A DNA stretch of 64,000 bases from Microbacterium maritypicum (GTDB lineage Bacteria; Actinomycetota; Actinomycetes; Actinomycetales; Microbacteriaceae). The stretch is from NCBI RefSeq assembly GCF_041529975.1, contig NZ_CP168030.1:3410001-3474000 (forward strand), in the 5' to 3' direction. A program made the translations under genes and the position numbers. Positions 44,706 through 53,230 of the stretch are shown piece by piece. Under the pieces are notes generated by a model that was not told the origin of the DNA, ran no database searches, and was given only the letters and a program-made list of their open reading frames with translations. Each line of letters starts with the position of its first letter. Positions within the stretch are counted from its first letter, which is position 1.

Positions 44706-44722
44706 CCCCTCATCCTGCCGCA

Positions 44723-44745
44723 GACATCGGAGCAATCGCTAGGAT
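44723..44745 (+). promoter_or_regulatory. promoter of the fuc-type GntR gene with operator half-site
   Basis: TAGGAT at 44740-44745 lies 6 nt before ATG 44752, giving a leaderless transcript. GACATCGGA at 44723-44731 matches the half-site at 42044-42053, so the regulator probably binds its own promoter. Confidence 0.5.
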
Positions 44746-44751
44746 GACGCC

Positions 44752-45429
44752 ATGGCTGTGACGGACGACGCGATCGCGAAGATCAAGGCGATGATCGTGT
44801 CGGGCGAGCTGACCCCCGGTGATCGCCTGCCTCCGGAGAAGGAGCTCTCCGAGCGGCTAGGTCTCTCCCGCAGCTCGATGCGCGAGGCGGTCAAGGCGCT
44901 CGAGGTCATCCGCGTGCTCGACGTGCGGCGCGGCGACGGCACCTATGTGACGAGCCTCGAGCCCCACCTGCTGCTGGAGGCGATCTCGTTCGTCGTCGAC
45001 ATGCACGACGACGACTCGATGCTCGAGATCTTCGCCGTGCGCCGGATGCTGGAGTCGCAGGCATCCGGCCTCGCCGCCACGCTGGGCACCGACGAGCAAA
45101 TCGCCGAGCTGCAGCGCGAGGTCGAGGGCGTGGATGCCTCCGTGAGCATCGAGGAGCTCGTCGACCACGACATCCGATTCCACCGCGAGATCGTGGCGAT
45201 GGCGGGCAATGCGTACCTCGCGAGCCTGATCGAGCACCTGAGCAGCCAGACCGTGCGTGCCCGCGCCTGGCGGGGCCTCACCGAGAGCGGCGCCGTCGAG
45301 CGCACCCTGTCGGAGCACCGGGCGATCGCCGACGCGGTCGCCCAGCGGGACCCCGCACTGGCGACCTCGCTGACGACCGCGCACATCGCCGGCATCGAGC
45401 GCTGGCTGCGCCACGCGACGGCGCCCTGA
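44752..45429 (+). CDS. FadR/GntR family regulator (FCD), probable regulator of the sugar-acid module
   Basis: A 225-residue GntR protein with the winged helix DDAIAKIKAMIVSGELTPGDRLPPEKELSERLGLSRSSMREAVKALEV (in parts), the wing RRGDGTYVTSL, and an all-helical FCD domain with the metal-ligand pattern DIRFHREI...EHRAIADAV. Such proteins usually bind a sugar acid or keto acid. Position and shared half-sites point to control of the fuconate dehydratase, FAH, SDR and lactonase genes. Confidence 0.9.
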   Translation: MAVTDDAIAKIKAMIVSGELTPGDRLPPEKELSERLGLSRSSMREAVKALEVIRVLDVRRGDGTYVTSLEPHLLLEAISFVVDMHDDDSMLEIFAVRRMLESQASGLAATLGTDEQIAELQREVEGVDASVSIEELVDHDIRFHREIVAMAGNAYLASLIEHLSSQTVRARAWRGLTESGAVERTLSEHRAIADAVAQRDPALATSLTTAHIAGIERWLRHATAP

Positions 45430-45505
45430 GCGGTTCCGGGCGCCCCGGCACCCGGACGCGGAAGTGGGTCTGACGGCGCCGCCGCGAGGGGTGTACCGTC
45501 ACCGC

Positions 45506-45862
45506 ATGATCACCGACGATCCCACCTTGACCAACCCCGACCACTACCGCACCCTCTGGGAGAACGAGCACGTCCGCGTGCTCGAATACACCGACGTCCC
45601 CGGCGACAAGACGACGCCGCACGATCATCCGAACAGTGTGATGATCACCCTCAGCGATTTCTCTCGTCGCCTCAGCGCCGGGGAGCGGACGTTCGACACG
45701 GCCCTCACCTCCGGGCAGGCGGTCTGGATACCGGCGCAGCGTCACTCCGGCGAGAACACCGGGACGACGCCGACGCACACCATCCTCGTCGAACTCAAGG
45801 GCGATGCGGCGGGCGAACCGATGGCATCGACACTCGGGCCGGAACATCCCGCCGAGGGGTGA
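45506..45862 (+). CDS. small cupin-fold protein
   Basis: A 118-residue single-domain cupin: [33 protein letters not shown] contains the metal-binding HxH pattern, and [18 protein letters not shown] forms the second motif. TACCGT ends 6 nt before ATG 45506, so a leaderless start is likely; a longer reading has no support. Similar stand-alone cupins include proteins annotated as cytoplasmic sensors or oxygenases, so no specific function is assigned. Confidence 0.8.
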   Translation: MITDDPTLTNPDHYRTLWENEHVRVLEYTDVPGDKTTPHDHPNSVMITLSDFSRRLSAGERTFDTALTSGQAVWIPAQRHSGENTGTTPTHTILVELKGDAAGEPMASTLGPEHPAEG

Positions 45863-45905
45863 GCGCACCCGGATGATCGACGAGGCGGCCGATAGTCTCG
45901 AGGGT

Positions 45906-46964
45906 ATGAGCGACTGGACCAGCACCGCGATCGCCCTGCTGGAAGCCGACGCGAACCGCAGTGCCGACACGCACCTGCACCTCTTCCCGCTGCCGCCCGA
46001 GTGGGGCATCGACCTGTACCTCAAGGACGAGTCCGTCCACCCGACCGGGTCACTCAAGCACCGTCTGGCGCGCTCGCTCCTCCTCTACGGACTGGTCAAC
46101 GGCCGCATCCGGGAGGACACCACGCTCGTGGAGTCGTCGAGCGGATCGACCGCCGTCTCCGAGGCGTACTTCGCCCGCATGCTGGGGCTGCCGTTCATCA
46201 CGGTGGTGCCGCGCTCGACCGTGCAGGAGAAGATCGATCTCATCGAGTTCTACGGTGGCACCTGCCACTTCGTCGACCGCGCCGAAGACATGTCGCCCGA
46301 GGCGCAGCGCCTCGCGTCCGACTGCACCGGCCACTACCTCGACCAGTTCACGTTCGCCGAGCGCGCGACCGACTGGCGGGGCAACAACAACATCGCGGAG
46401 AGCGTGTTCAGTCAGCTCGCGCAGGAGCGGCATCCGATCCCCACCTGGATCGTGACCGGCGCCGGAACCGGCGGCACGAGTGCGACGTTCGGGCGGTACG
46501 TGAAGTACCGCCGCCACGAGACGCGCATCGCCGTGGTCGACCCCGAGGGCTCGGCGTTCTACGACGGCTGGGCCGGCACGGTCGACCCGCCCGCCGGACG
46601 CCCGAGCCGCATCGAGGGCATCGGCCGGCCGCAGGTCGAGGCCTCGTTCGTGCCCACCGTGATCGACGAGATGATCCGGGTGCCGGATGCCGGGTCGATC
46701 GCCGCGATCCGGATGCTGCGCGAGCGCACCCTGCACTGGGCCGGCGGCTCGACCGGCACGAACCTGTACGGCGCGTTCCAGCTCATCGCCCGGATGCGGG
46801 CCGCGGGCGAGACCGGCAGCGTCGTCACTCTGATCTGCGACAGCGGGGTCCGCTACGCGGGCACCTACTACTCCGATGAGTGGGTCGCGGCGCAGGGCTG
46901 GGACCTCGCCCCGCACCGCGCGCGGCTCGATCGGTTCCTGGAATCGGGCGTCTGGGGCGAGTGA
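45906..46964 (+). CDS. PLP-dependent cysteine synthase-family enzyme, Cds1-like cysteine desulfhydrase
   Basis: A 352-residue fold type II PLP enzyme. Lys in [12 protein letters not shown] is the Schiff-base lysine, [11 protein letters not shown] binds the substrate, [14 protein letters not shown] binds the phosphate, and [12 protein letters not shown] is near the C-terminus. The pattern is closest to actinobacterial Cds1, which releases H2S from L-cysteine. TAGTCT lies 7 nt before ATG 45906, a leaderless arrangement; an earlier Met at 45873 is less likely. Cystathionine or cysteine synthase activity is the alternative. Confidence 0.85.
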   Translation: MSDWTSTAIALLEADANRSADTHLHLFPLPPEWGIDLYLKDESVHPTGSLKHRLARSLLLYGLVNGRIREDTTLVESSSGSTAVSEAYFARMLGLPFITVVPRSTVQEKIDLIEFYGGTCHFVDRAEDMSPEAQRLASDCTGHYLDQFTFAERATDWRGNNNIAESVFSQLAQERHPIPTWIVTGAGTGGTSATFGRYVKYRRHETRIAVVDPEGSAFYDGWAGTVDPPAGRPSRIEGIGRPQVEASFVPTVIDEMIRVPDAGSIAAIRMLRERTLHWAGGSTGTNLYGAFQLIARMRAAGETGSVVTLICDSGVRYAGTYYSDEWVAAQGWDLAPHRARLDRFLESGVWGE

Positions 46965-46987
46965 CGGCGTCGGGCTACGCTGGCCGC

Positions 46988-47503
46988 ATGACAACTCTGA
47001 TCCTCACCGTCGCGGGTGCAGACCGTCCTGGCCTCGTGGCCGCTGTCGCCGATGTCGTCGAGGCCCACGGGGGCAACTGGGAGAACAGCTCGCTGGCGGA
47101 GCTCGCCGGCACGTTCGCGGGCGTGATCGAGGTCTCGGTCGCGGAAGACCGGGCACCCGAACTGAGCTCCGCGCTGCGCGGACTCCAGGGGCAGGGACTG
47201 CTGACTCTCGCCGTGCTCACCGGGACGCCGGATGCGGATGCCGCCGACGATCGGCTGCTCGAGATCCAGGTGCTCGGCAACGACCGACCCGGCATCGTGC
47301 GCGAGGTCTCTGCCGTCCTGAGCGCCCACGCGCTGAGCATCGAGGAGCTCGCGACCGAGACCCGGGATGCGGCCATGGCCGGCGGCCGCCTGTTCGAGGC
47401 ATCCGTCTCCGCGAAGGTGCCGGCGTCCGTCGACCTGGATGCGCTGCGCGACGACCTCGAGCGCCTCGCCGCCGAGATCCAGGTCGACATCACCCTCGGC
47501 TGA
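46988..47503 (+). CDS. double ACT-domain protein, GcvR-like
   Basis: A 171-residue protein made of two ACT domains: TTLILTVAGADRPGLVAAVADVVEAHGGNWENSSLAELAG and LLEIQVLGNDRPGIVREVSAVLSAHALSIEELATETRDA, each with the ligand-binding Gly of DRPG. Such proteins (GcvR type) sense amino acids, often glycine, and act through protein partners. TACGCT ends 6 nt before the ATG, so the start is probably leaderless. A bidirectional terminator follows. Confidence 0.87.
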   Translation: MTTLILTVAGADRPGLVAAVADVVEAHGGNWENSSLAELAGTFAGVIEVSVAEDRAPELSSALRGLQGQGLLTLAVLTGTPDADAADDRLLEIQVLGNDRPGIVREVSAVLSAHALSIEELATETRDAAMAGGRLFEASVSAKVPASVDLDALRDDLERLAAEIQVDITLG

Positions 47504-47532
47504 CCGCCGAGCCACCGACCTCCCCCGGACAA

Positions 47533-47570
47533 CGAGAAGGCCGCCGTTCCGAGGAACGGCGGCCTTCTCG
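47533..47570. terminator. bidirectional intrinsic terminator
   Basis: Perfect 18-bp arms (47533-47550 and 47553-47570), extended by seven further pairs after one bulged A, lie between the convergent ACT-domain and aldo/keto reductase genes. The GAGAAGGCC/GGCCTTCTC ends supply short A- and T-containing flanks on both strands. Confidence 0.8.
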
Positions 47571-47579
47571 TGTCCGGCG

Positions 47580-48593
47580 TCAGACCAGGCGGGACTTCGG
47601 CGACACCGAGTAGGTGTGCTCGGCGTCGCGGTTGACCGTGTCGCCCAGTGCCGCGTCGATCGCGGCCAGGGTGTCGGCGTCGAGCTTGACGCCCGAGGCC
47701 TTGACCGTCTCGGCGAGCTGCTCGGGACGCGAGGCTCCGACCAGCGCGGCCGCGACGTTCGGGTTCTGCAGCACCCACGCGATCGCGAGCTGCGGCATCG
47801 AGAGACCTGCCTGCTCGGCGATCGGCTTCAGGCGCTGGACGGCGGTGAGGATGTCGTCCTGCAGGAAGCTCTTGATGAAGTCGGCGCCGCTGTGCGGGTC
47901 GGTTGCGCGCGAGCCCTCGGGCACCGGCTGACCGGGCAGGTACTTGCCGCTGAGCACTCCCTGCGCCATTGGCGACCAGACGATCTGCGAGATGCCGAGC
48001 TCTTCGGAGGCCGGCACGACCTTGCCCTCGATCACGCGCCACAGCATGGAGTACTGCGGCTGGTTCGAGATGAGCTGGATGCCGAGCTGCTTCGCCAGAG
48101 CGTGCCCCTCGCGCAGCTGTTCGGCGGTCCACTCGGAAACGCCGATGTAGAGCGCCTTGCCTTGGCGGACGACGTCGGCGAACGCCTGGAACGTCTCTTC
48201 GAGCGGAGTCTCGTAGTCGAAGCGGTGTGCCTGGTACAGGTCGACGTAGTCGGTGCCGAGGCGCTGCAGCGAGCCGTTGATCGACTCGAAGATGTGCTTG
48301 CGGCTCAGGCCGGTGTCGTTCGGGCCCTTCGGGCCGGTCGGGAAGTAGACCTTCGTGAAGATCTCCAGCCCCTCGCGGCGCTGCCCCTCCAGAGCCTTGC
48401 CGAGCACGACCTCCGCCGCCGTGTTGGCGTAGGTGTCGGCGGTGTCGAAGGTGGTGATTCCGGCATCCAGTGCGGCGTGCACGGTCTTGACGGCGGCGTC
48501 GTCACCGACCTGCGAGGCGTGGGTGACCCAGTTGCCGTAGGTGATCTCCGAGACCTTGAGACCGCTGTTGCCGAGATAGCGATAGTTGACCAT
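47580..48593 (-). CDS. aldo/keto reductase, Kv-beta-like
   Basis: A 337-residue TIM-barrel NADPH oxidoreductase similar to potassium-channel beta subunits: the catalytic Asp-Tyr in DTADTY, Lys in FTKVYF, His in YQAHRFD, plus GVSEWTAEQL, NQPQYSML and GASRPEQLAETV. It reduces aldehydes or ketones. ATG 48593 fits the family start (NYRYLGNSGLKVSEI). It is transcribed alone. The physiological substrate is unknown. Confidence 0.92.
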   Translation of the reverse strand: MVNYRYLGNSGLKVSEITYGNWVTHASQVGDDAAVKTVHAALDAGITTFDTADTYANTAAEVVLGKALEGQRREGLEIFTKVYFPTGPKGPNDTGLSRKHIFESINGSLQRLGTDYVDLYQAHRFDYETPLEETFQAFADVVRQGKALYIGVSEWTAEQLREGHALAKQLGIQLISNQPQYSMLWRVIEGKVVPASEELGISQIVWSPMAQGVLSGKYLPGQPVPEGSRATDPHSGADFIKSFLQDDILTAVQRLKPIAEQAGLSMPQLAIAWVLQNPNVAAALVGASRPEQLAETVKASGVKLDADTLAAIDAALGDTVNRDAEHTYSVSPKSRLV

Positions 48594-48647
48594 GGAACAA
48601 CGCTACTGGCTGCGTGTGATGACGGGGCTGGATGCCGGCATCCGCCG

Positions 48648-49142
48648 TCATGCGGGAGCGACAGCCGCCGGCCGGCGCATCAGCATCACGAGGGGGACGA
48701 TGACGAGCGCGACACCGGCGACGAGGCTCACGGCGTAGAGCGGTCGCGCCCAGGGCGAGTAGTCCCCGCCGCTGATCCCGAACGTGTCGGCGAGGCTCAT
48801 CCCCACGCCGAACGACGCGGCGAAGTAGCCGAACGCACCGAGCATCAGCAGCGCCAGGAAGCTCATCACGGGAACCATCGGATGTGCGCGCCCGCGGATC
48901 GAGGCGATCGCGACCACCACCGCCAGCGCCACACCGATGCCGAGGATGAAGAACACCGGCTCCCACAGCAGGACCTCGCCGGCCGCATCCATCTCGGCGC
49001 GGATCTCGTCGAGCGTGCGCCCGGGAACGGCGGCGAGCGGATTGAGCACGAGGATCTGCACCGCGGCCACCGCCGCGTAGGCCATGATGGCGAGCACGCC
49101 GGCGATCGAGATCCACAGGGTCCGGCGCGGCAGCGGTGTCAT
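48648..49142 (-). CDS. integral membrane protein, function unknown
   Basis: A 164-residue protein with four hydrophobic helices (LWISIAGVLAIMAYAAVAAVQILVL, LLWEPVFFILGIGVALAVVVAIASI, MVPVMSFLALLMLGAFGYFAASFG and PLYAVSLVAGVALVIVPLVMLM). No family is recognised. ATG 49142 is preferred over ATG 49151 because TAGGAT ends 7 nt upstream of it, the leaderless spacing seen elsewhere in this window. It follows the MocR gene on the same strand after 10 nt. Confidence 0.7.
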   Translation of the reverse strand: MTPLPRRTLWISIAGVLAIMAYAAVAAVQILVLNPLAAVPGRTLDEIRAEMDAAGEVLLWEPVFFILGIGVALAVVVAIASIRGRAHPMVPVMSFLALLMLGAFGYFAASFGVGMSLADTFGISGGDYSPWARPLYAVSLVAGVALVIVPLVMLMRRPAAVAPA

Positions 49143-49152
49143 GCGGGACATC

Positions 49153-50667
49153 CTAGGAAGGCATCCCGAGAGTCTCCCGATACTCGCGCCAGGCCGCTCC
49201 GAGCCGACGGATGCCCTCGGCGAGCACGTCGTCCGGGGCGGTGAACGGGATGCGGATGTGGTCGTCGGGAGACACCGACACCGCGAACGCCGCGCTCCCC
49301 GCGATCGAGACGCCGTGTGCCGCGGCCACCCGGGCGAGCGCGTCGGCGGAGCCGGCAGGGACCCGGACCCACAGCGACAGCCCGCCGCGGGGCGGCTCGA
49401 CCTTCCAGTCGGGCAGGTGCTCGGCCATCAGCTCCTGCAGCAGCCGCAGGCGCTCCTGGTGGATGCGACTGTTCGCCCGACGGAGGTCATCGACACGGGC
49501 GATCAGGTCGAGCGCGAGCAGCTGGCCCGGCACGCTGGTGGACTGGTCGGCGAGCTGCCGGGCCCCGCGCAGGCGGCGCACGAGCACGGGGTCGGCGCGC
49601 AGCCATCCGATCCGCAGCCCCGCCCACACCCACTTCGACACCGACTCCACGACGATGATCGGAGCGTCCGCCCGCTCGGCCGCGAGGGTCGGCGGCACCA
49701 CGCCGTCGAAGGAGATGCCGGCCACGACCCGGTCCTCGATCACCGGCACACCGTACTGGGCGGCGAGTTCGGCGACGCGATGCCGCGCGGCGGCGGGGAG
49801 GCGAGACCCCGTGGGGTTCTGGTGGTGCGGGTTGAGGGCCACGAGCACGGGCCGCAGCCGGGCGAGCGCCTGCTCGAGCGCGTCGACGTCGAGTCCGTCC
49901 GGACCCATCGGGACACCGTGCACCGTGCCACCGCGCAGGCTGACCGAGTCGGTGACGCCCGGCCAGGTGATCTCCTCGGCGAGCACGATGTCGCCGGGGC
50001 TCACGAGGGCGTTGACGACGAGACTGATGGCCTGCTGCGCGCCGTGCGTGACGAGGATCTGCTCGGGTGTCGTCGGCGTGCCCTCCGCGGCGTACATGTC
50101 GGCGATGAGGGTGCGCAGTGCGGGGAGTCCCGCCGGATCGGTCTCGGGCAGCAGCGCCAGCTCGAGTCGCGGCTTGTGCTCGCTGATGAGCTGCACGCCC
50201 AGCTCGGAGATCTGCGGCACGGTACGCAGCAGGTCGATCGCATTGGGCAGGGCCGAGAACAGCGCCTCGCCGCGTCCCTGCCGCTGCACGGGAGCCACGG
50301 ATGCCGCCGCACCGGCGACGCGTGTGCCGCTCCCCTGCCGCCGCTCCACCAGACCGCGCTCGGCCAGGTCGGCGTACGCGGCGACGACCGTGCCGCGCGA
50401 AACGGAGCTCGCGGCGGCGAGGGCGCGCTCCGCCGGGAGCCGGTCGCCGGGGCGCAGCTCGCCGCCCGCGATCAGAGCCTCGATGCCGCGGGACAGCCGC
50501 GCCGCCAGCGTGCCGTCTCCGTGGGTCCAACGGCCCAGCCGTGCCGACAACGCCTCCGAGGCGACCTCGCCCGCACGGACGAGAGTCGGCGATGAACCTG
50601 CGGATGGCGCAGGAATGGCCGATCCATGGTCCACCGGCCGGGTATTGGCCCTGTCATCGACGCTCAT
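49153..50667 (-). CDS. MocR-type PLP-dependent regulator (GntR wHTH plus aminotransferase fold)
   Basis: A 504-residue fusion. Residues ~50-130 form a GntR winged helix (ARLSRGIEALIAGGELRPGDRLPAERALAAASSVSRGTVVAAYADLAERGLVERRQGSGTRV in parts). The rest is an aminotransferase class I fold with VTHGAQQAISLV, NPHHQNPTG, PVIEDRV and the PLP lysine in ESVSKWVWAGLRIGWL. MocR proteins sense PLP or amines and often act on a divergent gene. Three GGTCCAAT-like sites lie between and within the divergent small gene. Confidence 0.9.
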   Translation of the reverse strand: MSVDDRANTRPVDHGSAIPAPSAGSSPTLVRAGEVASEALSARLGRWTHGDGTLAARLSRGIEALIAGGELRPGDRLPAERALAAASSVSRGTVVAAYADLAERGLVERRQGSGTRVAGAAASVAPVQRQGRGEALFSALPNAIDLLRTVPQISELGVQLISEHKPRLELALLPETDPAGLPALRTLIADMYAAEGTPTTPEQILVTHGAQQAISLVVNALVSPGDIVLAEEITWPGVTDSVSLRGGTVHGVPMGPDGLDVDALEQALARLRPVLVALNPHHQNPTGSRLPAAARHRVAELAAQYGVPVIEDRVVAGISFDGVVPPTLAAERADAPIIVVESVSKWVWAGLRIGWLRADPVLVRRLRGARQLADQSTSVPGQLLALDLIARVDDLRRANSRIHQERLRLLQELMAEHLPDWKVEPPRGGLSLWVRVPAGSADALARVAAAHGVSIAGSAAFAVSVSPDDHIRIPFTAPDDVLAEGIRRLGAAWREYRETLGMPS

Positions 50668-50686
50668 GAGACCTGATTCTGGACCA

Positions 50687-50971
50687 ATGAGCACCTTCAC
50701 GACCACTCCTCCGGCAGATCTCGGTCCAATCAGGCCCGATTGGACCATCGGTCAGCTCATCGAATGGCTGAGCGACGACTCCCGCCAGCACGACCCCGCG
50801 CTTCAGCATCCGCTGTCCCTGATCGAGGCGGCGCTGACCGGCGAGCAGTGGTCGCGGCCGCCGTCGACCGTCGCCCTGATCCGCTCGCTGACCCTCGCCG
50901 TACCGCAGCACGGGTCATCCGTGATCGCCGACGTCCTGCTCCCGTCGCGAAGCCTGACGCTCGTCGCCTAG
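50687..50971 (+). CDS. small hypothetical protein divergent from the MocR gene
   Basis: A 94-residue protein with a helical middle (WTIGQLIEWLSDDSRQHDPALQHPLSLIEAAL) and no recognised family. ATG 50687 gives the longest sensible product, but MocR-type sites at 50681-50688 and 50723-50746 overlap its 5' end, so the true start could lie further downstream or the gene may be strongly repressed. Codon use is normal for the window. Function unknown. Confidence 0.5.
   Translation: MSTFTTTPPADLGPIRPDWTIGQLIEWLSDDSRQHDPALQHPLSLIEAALTGEQWSRPPSTVALIRSLTLAVPQHGSSVIADVLLPSRSLTLVA
50723..50746. promoter_or_regulatory. inverted repeat GGTCCAAT-N8-ATTGGACC, putative MocR site
   Basis: Two perfect 8-bp arms are separated by 8 nt, and a near copy GGACCAAT lies at 50681-50688, ~42 bp away. 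Pairs or triplets of such short sites are usual for MocR regulators. The inverted repeat falls inside the annotated 94-residue gene. Confidence 0.55.
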
Positions 50972-51002
50972 GCGCGACGGTGTCCAGGGAGCGCGGGCCA
51001 GG

Positions 51003-52508
51003 TCAGGTGGCCTGAGCGGAGGCTGACGGAGGCGATGGCGCCGGAGTCGTCACGATCTCGGCGCGGTCGCGGAAGCCCTCCGCCGTCACCCGGTCCAGGG
51101 CGACCTGCTTGCGGATGGCCGCGGCCTTCTCGTACAGGCTCGGGTCGCCGTAGCTCGTGAGCACCTTCACCAGCACGGGCAGCAGCTCGATCATGAAGAA
51201 CAGCGCCGCGATGAGGATGTGCGCCCACAGGATCGTGGGCTCCTTCTCGCTCAAGCGGTTCAATCCGCTGATCTGGCTGAGCAGACCGACGGCTCCGGCG
51301 TTGCCCTGGGCCACGGCATCCGCGCGCGCGTTGTACGCGGCGAGCGCCTGGTCGTAGGTGTCGCGGGCGGCCGGCAGCTGGGACTTCGCCTGTTCGCGGT
51401 TCGTCGACTCCGACGTCGAGGTGTTCTCCTTGGCAGCGGTGCCGGCGGCGGCGAGCTCCTCGTTCGCGGTGCGCAGCTGCGCAGCGAGCGCGTCGTACGT
51501 CTGCTGCGCCTCGGCGAGTTGAGCTTTGGCGGCGTCCGAGCTCGCGCCCTCGCCGTTCACGCCGGTGCAGCCGGGAACGGTGCCCGCGCCCTCACCGGTC
51601 AGCTCGCACTGGTAGAGCACGCGCGCCTGGTCGATGACGGCCTGCTGCGCAGTCATCTTGGCGGTCACGTCGTCGACCGTGGCCTGGGCGGCCGACTCGG
51701 TGGCCGAAGAGGACTCCGTCCCTGCGACGATGCCGGTCGCGGCCTGGTTCTCGAGGTCGGCGACCTTGGCGGTGGCGGAATCCAGCGCGATCTTCTCCGG
51801 GCCGGTCTCGAGCGCCTCCTGATCGGACTGCGACTGCGTGATGTTGGTCGACGCGACCTCGCGGGCGATGTCGTTGTGGAAGATCTGCAGCACGAGCGGC
51901 TCGGCGACGACGAAGCCGATGATCGCGGCCATGATCACACGCGGGATCGCGAGGCCGATGAGCCGCCACACGTTCCGCGTCGAGCTCATGGTCGAGGTGA
52001 GGAAGCGATCGAGGTTGAAGATGATGAGCGCCCACACGAGCGCGAGCGGCACGGCCAGCCAGATCGCGGCCTGCACACCGGTGGTGAGCGCGAAGAGCAT
52101 CGAGATGGCGGAGACCAGCGCGGTGCCGGCGAGCACGAAGAACATCTGCACGAAGCGCGGTGTCTCGCCGGGGACGCGGTCGAGGATCTCGCCCTCCGCG
52201 CCACCGAGGATCGCGAGTGTCCGGGCACGGGAGCCGGGAGTGCGCGGGGCACGCTTCTTGCGGGGCTTGCGGACGCGGGGCTCGCGCGGGGGCTTCATGG
52301 GCGCGGACTCGTCGGCGGCGACCGCATCTGCGATCGGGGTCGCCTCGGCGGGGTCTGCGACGGGAACCTCGCGGGTGGCGTCGTCGGCGCCGGTCGGCTC
52401 GAATTCGCGCAGGAAGTCGAGGTCATCGGTGACGGCGTCGGGTTCGCCGTCGATGATGATCCGACCCTGCGAGTCGTAGCGACCCGGTCGATGGGCGGAA
52501 TAGGGCAT
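51003..52508 (-). CDS. DUF4407 family membrane protein
   Basis: A 501-residue protein. Residues 1-100 are charged and probably disordered, ending in a basic KPPREPRVRKPRKKRAPR stretch. Then come three membrane helices (MFFVLAGTALVSAISMLFAL, IWLAVPLALVWALIIFNLD, AIPRVIMAAIIGFVVAEPL), a long Ala/Gln/Glu-rich coiled coil (~210-400) containing two cysteines, and a fourth helix (ILWAHILIAALFFMIELLPVLVK). The family function is unknown. TAGATT ends 6 nt before the ATG, a leaderless start. Confidence 0.88.
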   Translation of the reverse strand: MPYSAHRPGRYDSQGRIIIDGEPDAVTDDLDFLREFEPTGADDATREVPVADPAEATPIADAVAADESAPMKPPREPRVRKPRKKRAPRTPGSRARTLAILGGAEGEILDRVPGETPRFVQMFFVLAGTALVSAISMLFALTTGVQAAIWLAVPLALVWALIIFNLDRFLTSTMSSTRNVWRLIGLAIPRVIMAAIIGFVVAEPLVLQIFHNDIAREVASTNITQSQSDQEALETGPEKIALDSATAKVADLENQAATGIVAGTESSSATESAAQATVDDVTAKMTAQQAVIDQARVLYQCELTGEGAGTVPGCTGVNGEGASSDAAKAQLAEAQQTYDALAAQLRTANEELAAAGTAAKENTSTSESTNREQAKSQLPAARDTYDQALAAYNARADAVAQGNAGAVGLLSQISGLNRLSEKEPTILWAHILIAALFFMIELLPVLVKVLTSYGDPSLYEKAAAIRKQVALDRVTAEGFRDRAEIVTTPAPSPPSASAQAT

Positions 52509-52591
52509 CCGAACAATCTACGAAATATCGCCTGTGGATACCGTGGAAAAGTCCTTGGAGTGCCTCACAGGCTCCGTGCCGTCCGACGGAT

Positions 52592-53164
52592 TCAGGATGC
52601 CGGGAGCAGCCGATCGAGAGCAGCGGCGTAGGCGGACAGGCCGTCGTCGAGGGTGAAATGTCCGGCGGCGGCGAGGGTGCCGAGCCCGTGGATCAGGCCC
52701 CACAGCGCGACGACATCGGTCGGTCGGTCGAGCCCCACCGCAGCTGCGCCCTCGGCGAGCACGGCCTCGAGCCCGTCGATCAGCGGCGCCATCGTCGCGG
52801 TCGGCGATCCCGGGATGCAGACGGTCGGGTCGTAGACGGCGTCGAACGCATGCGGATGCTCGATCGCGAAGCGGATGTACGCCGATCCCCCGTCGATGAG
52901 CGCCGCCCGCGGGGTCGCGGCTTTCTCGGCGGCAGCGCGGACCTGGTCGAGGAGGTCGGCCATGCTGCGCTCGGCGATCGCCTTGAGCAGTCCGAGCCGG
53001 TCGGAGAAGTGATGGTACGGCGCGTTGTGGCTGACGTTCGCCGCCCGCGCAACCTCGCGCAGGCTGATCTCCGCCGCGGGCATCCGCTCCAGCAGCTGCA
53101 TGGCGGCGTCTTCCAGGGCGCGGGCGAGATCGCCGTGGTGGTAGCCGTCCTTCGAACTTGACAT
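52592..53164 (-). CDS. TetR/AcrR family regulator
   Basis: A 190-residue TetR protein with the HTH DLARALEDAAMQLLERMPAAEISLREVARAANVSHNAPYHHFSDRLGLLKAIAE (in parts) and a TetR_C_33/WHG-type ligand domain. ATG 53164 matches the usual YHHGDL start region; two Met codons 9-12 nt upstream (53173, 53176) are alternatives and lie next to AGGAG. It is divergent from a flavodoxin-fold oxidoreductase gene, with two repeated operator sites between them, so it should repress both. Confidence 0.88.
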   Translation of the reverse strand: MSSSKDGYHHGDLARALEDAAMQLLERMPAAEISLREVARAANVSHNAPYHHFSDRLGLLKAIAERSMADLLDQVRAAAEKAATPRAALIDGGSAYIRFAIEHPHAFDAVYDPTVCIPGSPTATMAPLIDGLEAVLAEGAAAVGLDRPTDVVALWGLIHGLGTLAAAGHFTLDDGLSAYAAALDRLLPAS

Positions 53165-53183
53165 GAGCAACATCATCTCCTAT

Positions 53184-53215
53184 CTTGACACTGTCCACCA
53201 GCTTGACACTGTCCA
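53184..53215. promoter_or_regulatory. tandem TetR operators (CTTGACACTGTCCA twice)
   Basis: The 14-bp word CTTGACACTGTCCA occurs at 53184-53197 and 53202-53215, an 18-bp period. Each copy contains the palindromic core GACA-C-TGTC. The pair is flanked by inverted CCTATCT/AGATAGG. This fits cooperative binding of two TetR dimers in the divergent promoter. Confidence 0.72.
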
Positions 53216-53230
53216 GATAGGAACCACGCC

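Noticed and set aside
47367..49244. A 625-codon plus-strand frame across the aldo/keto reductase
   Set aside because: It runs through the bidirectional terminator and opposite two real genes, and its translation has no recognisable domain.
53184..53215. Two identical 14-bp words considered as a short CRISPR or recombination site
   Set aside because: The spacing (18 bp) and the divergent TetR context fit tandem operators better.
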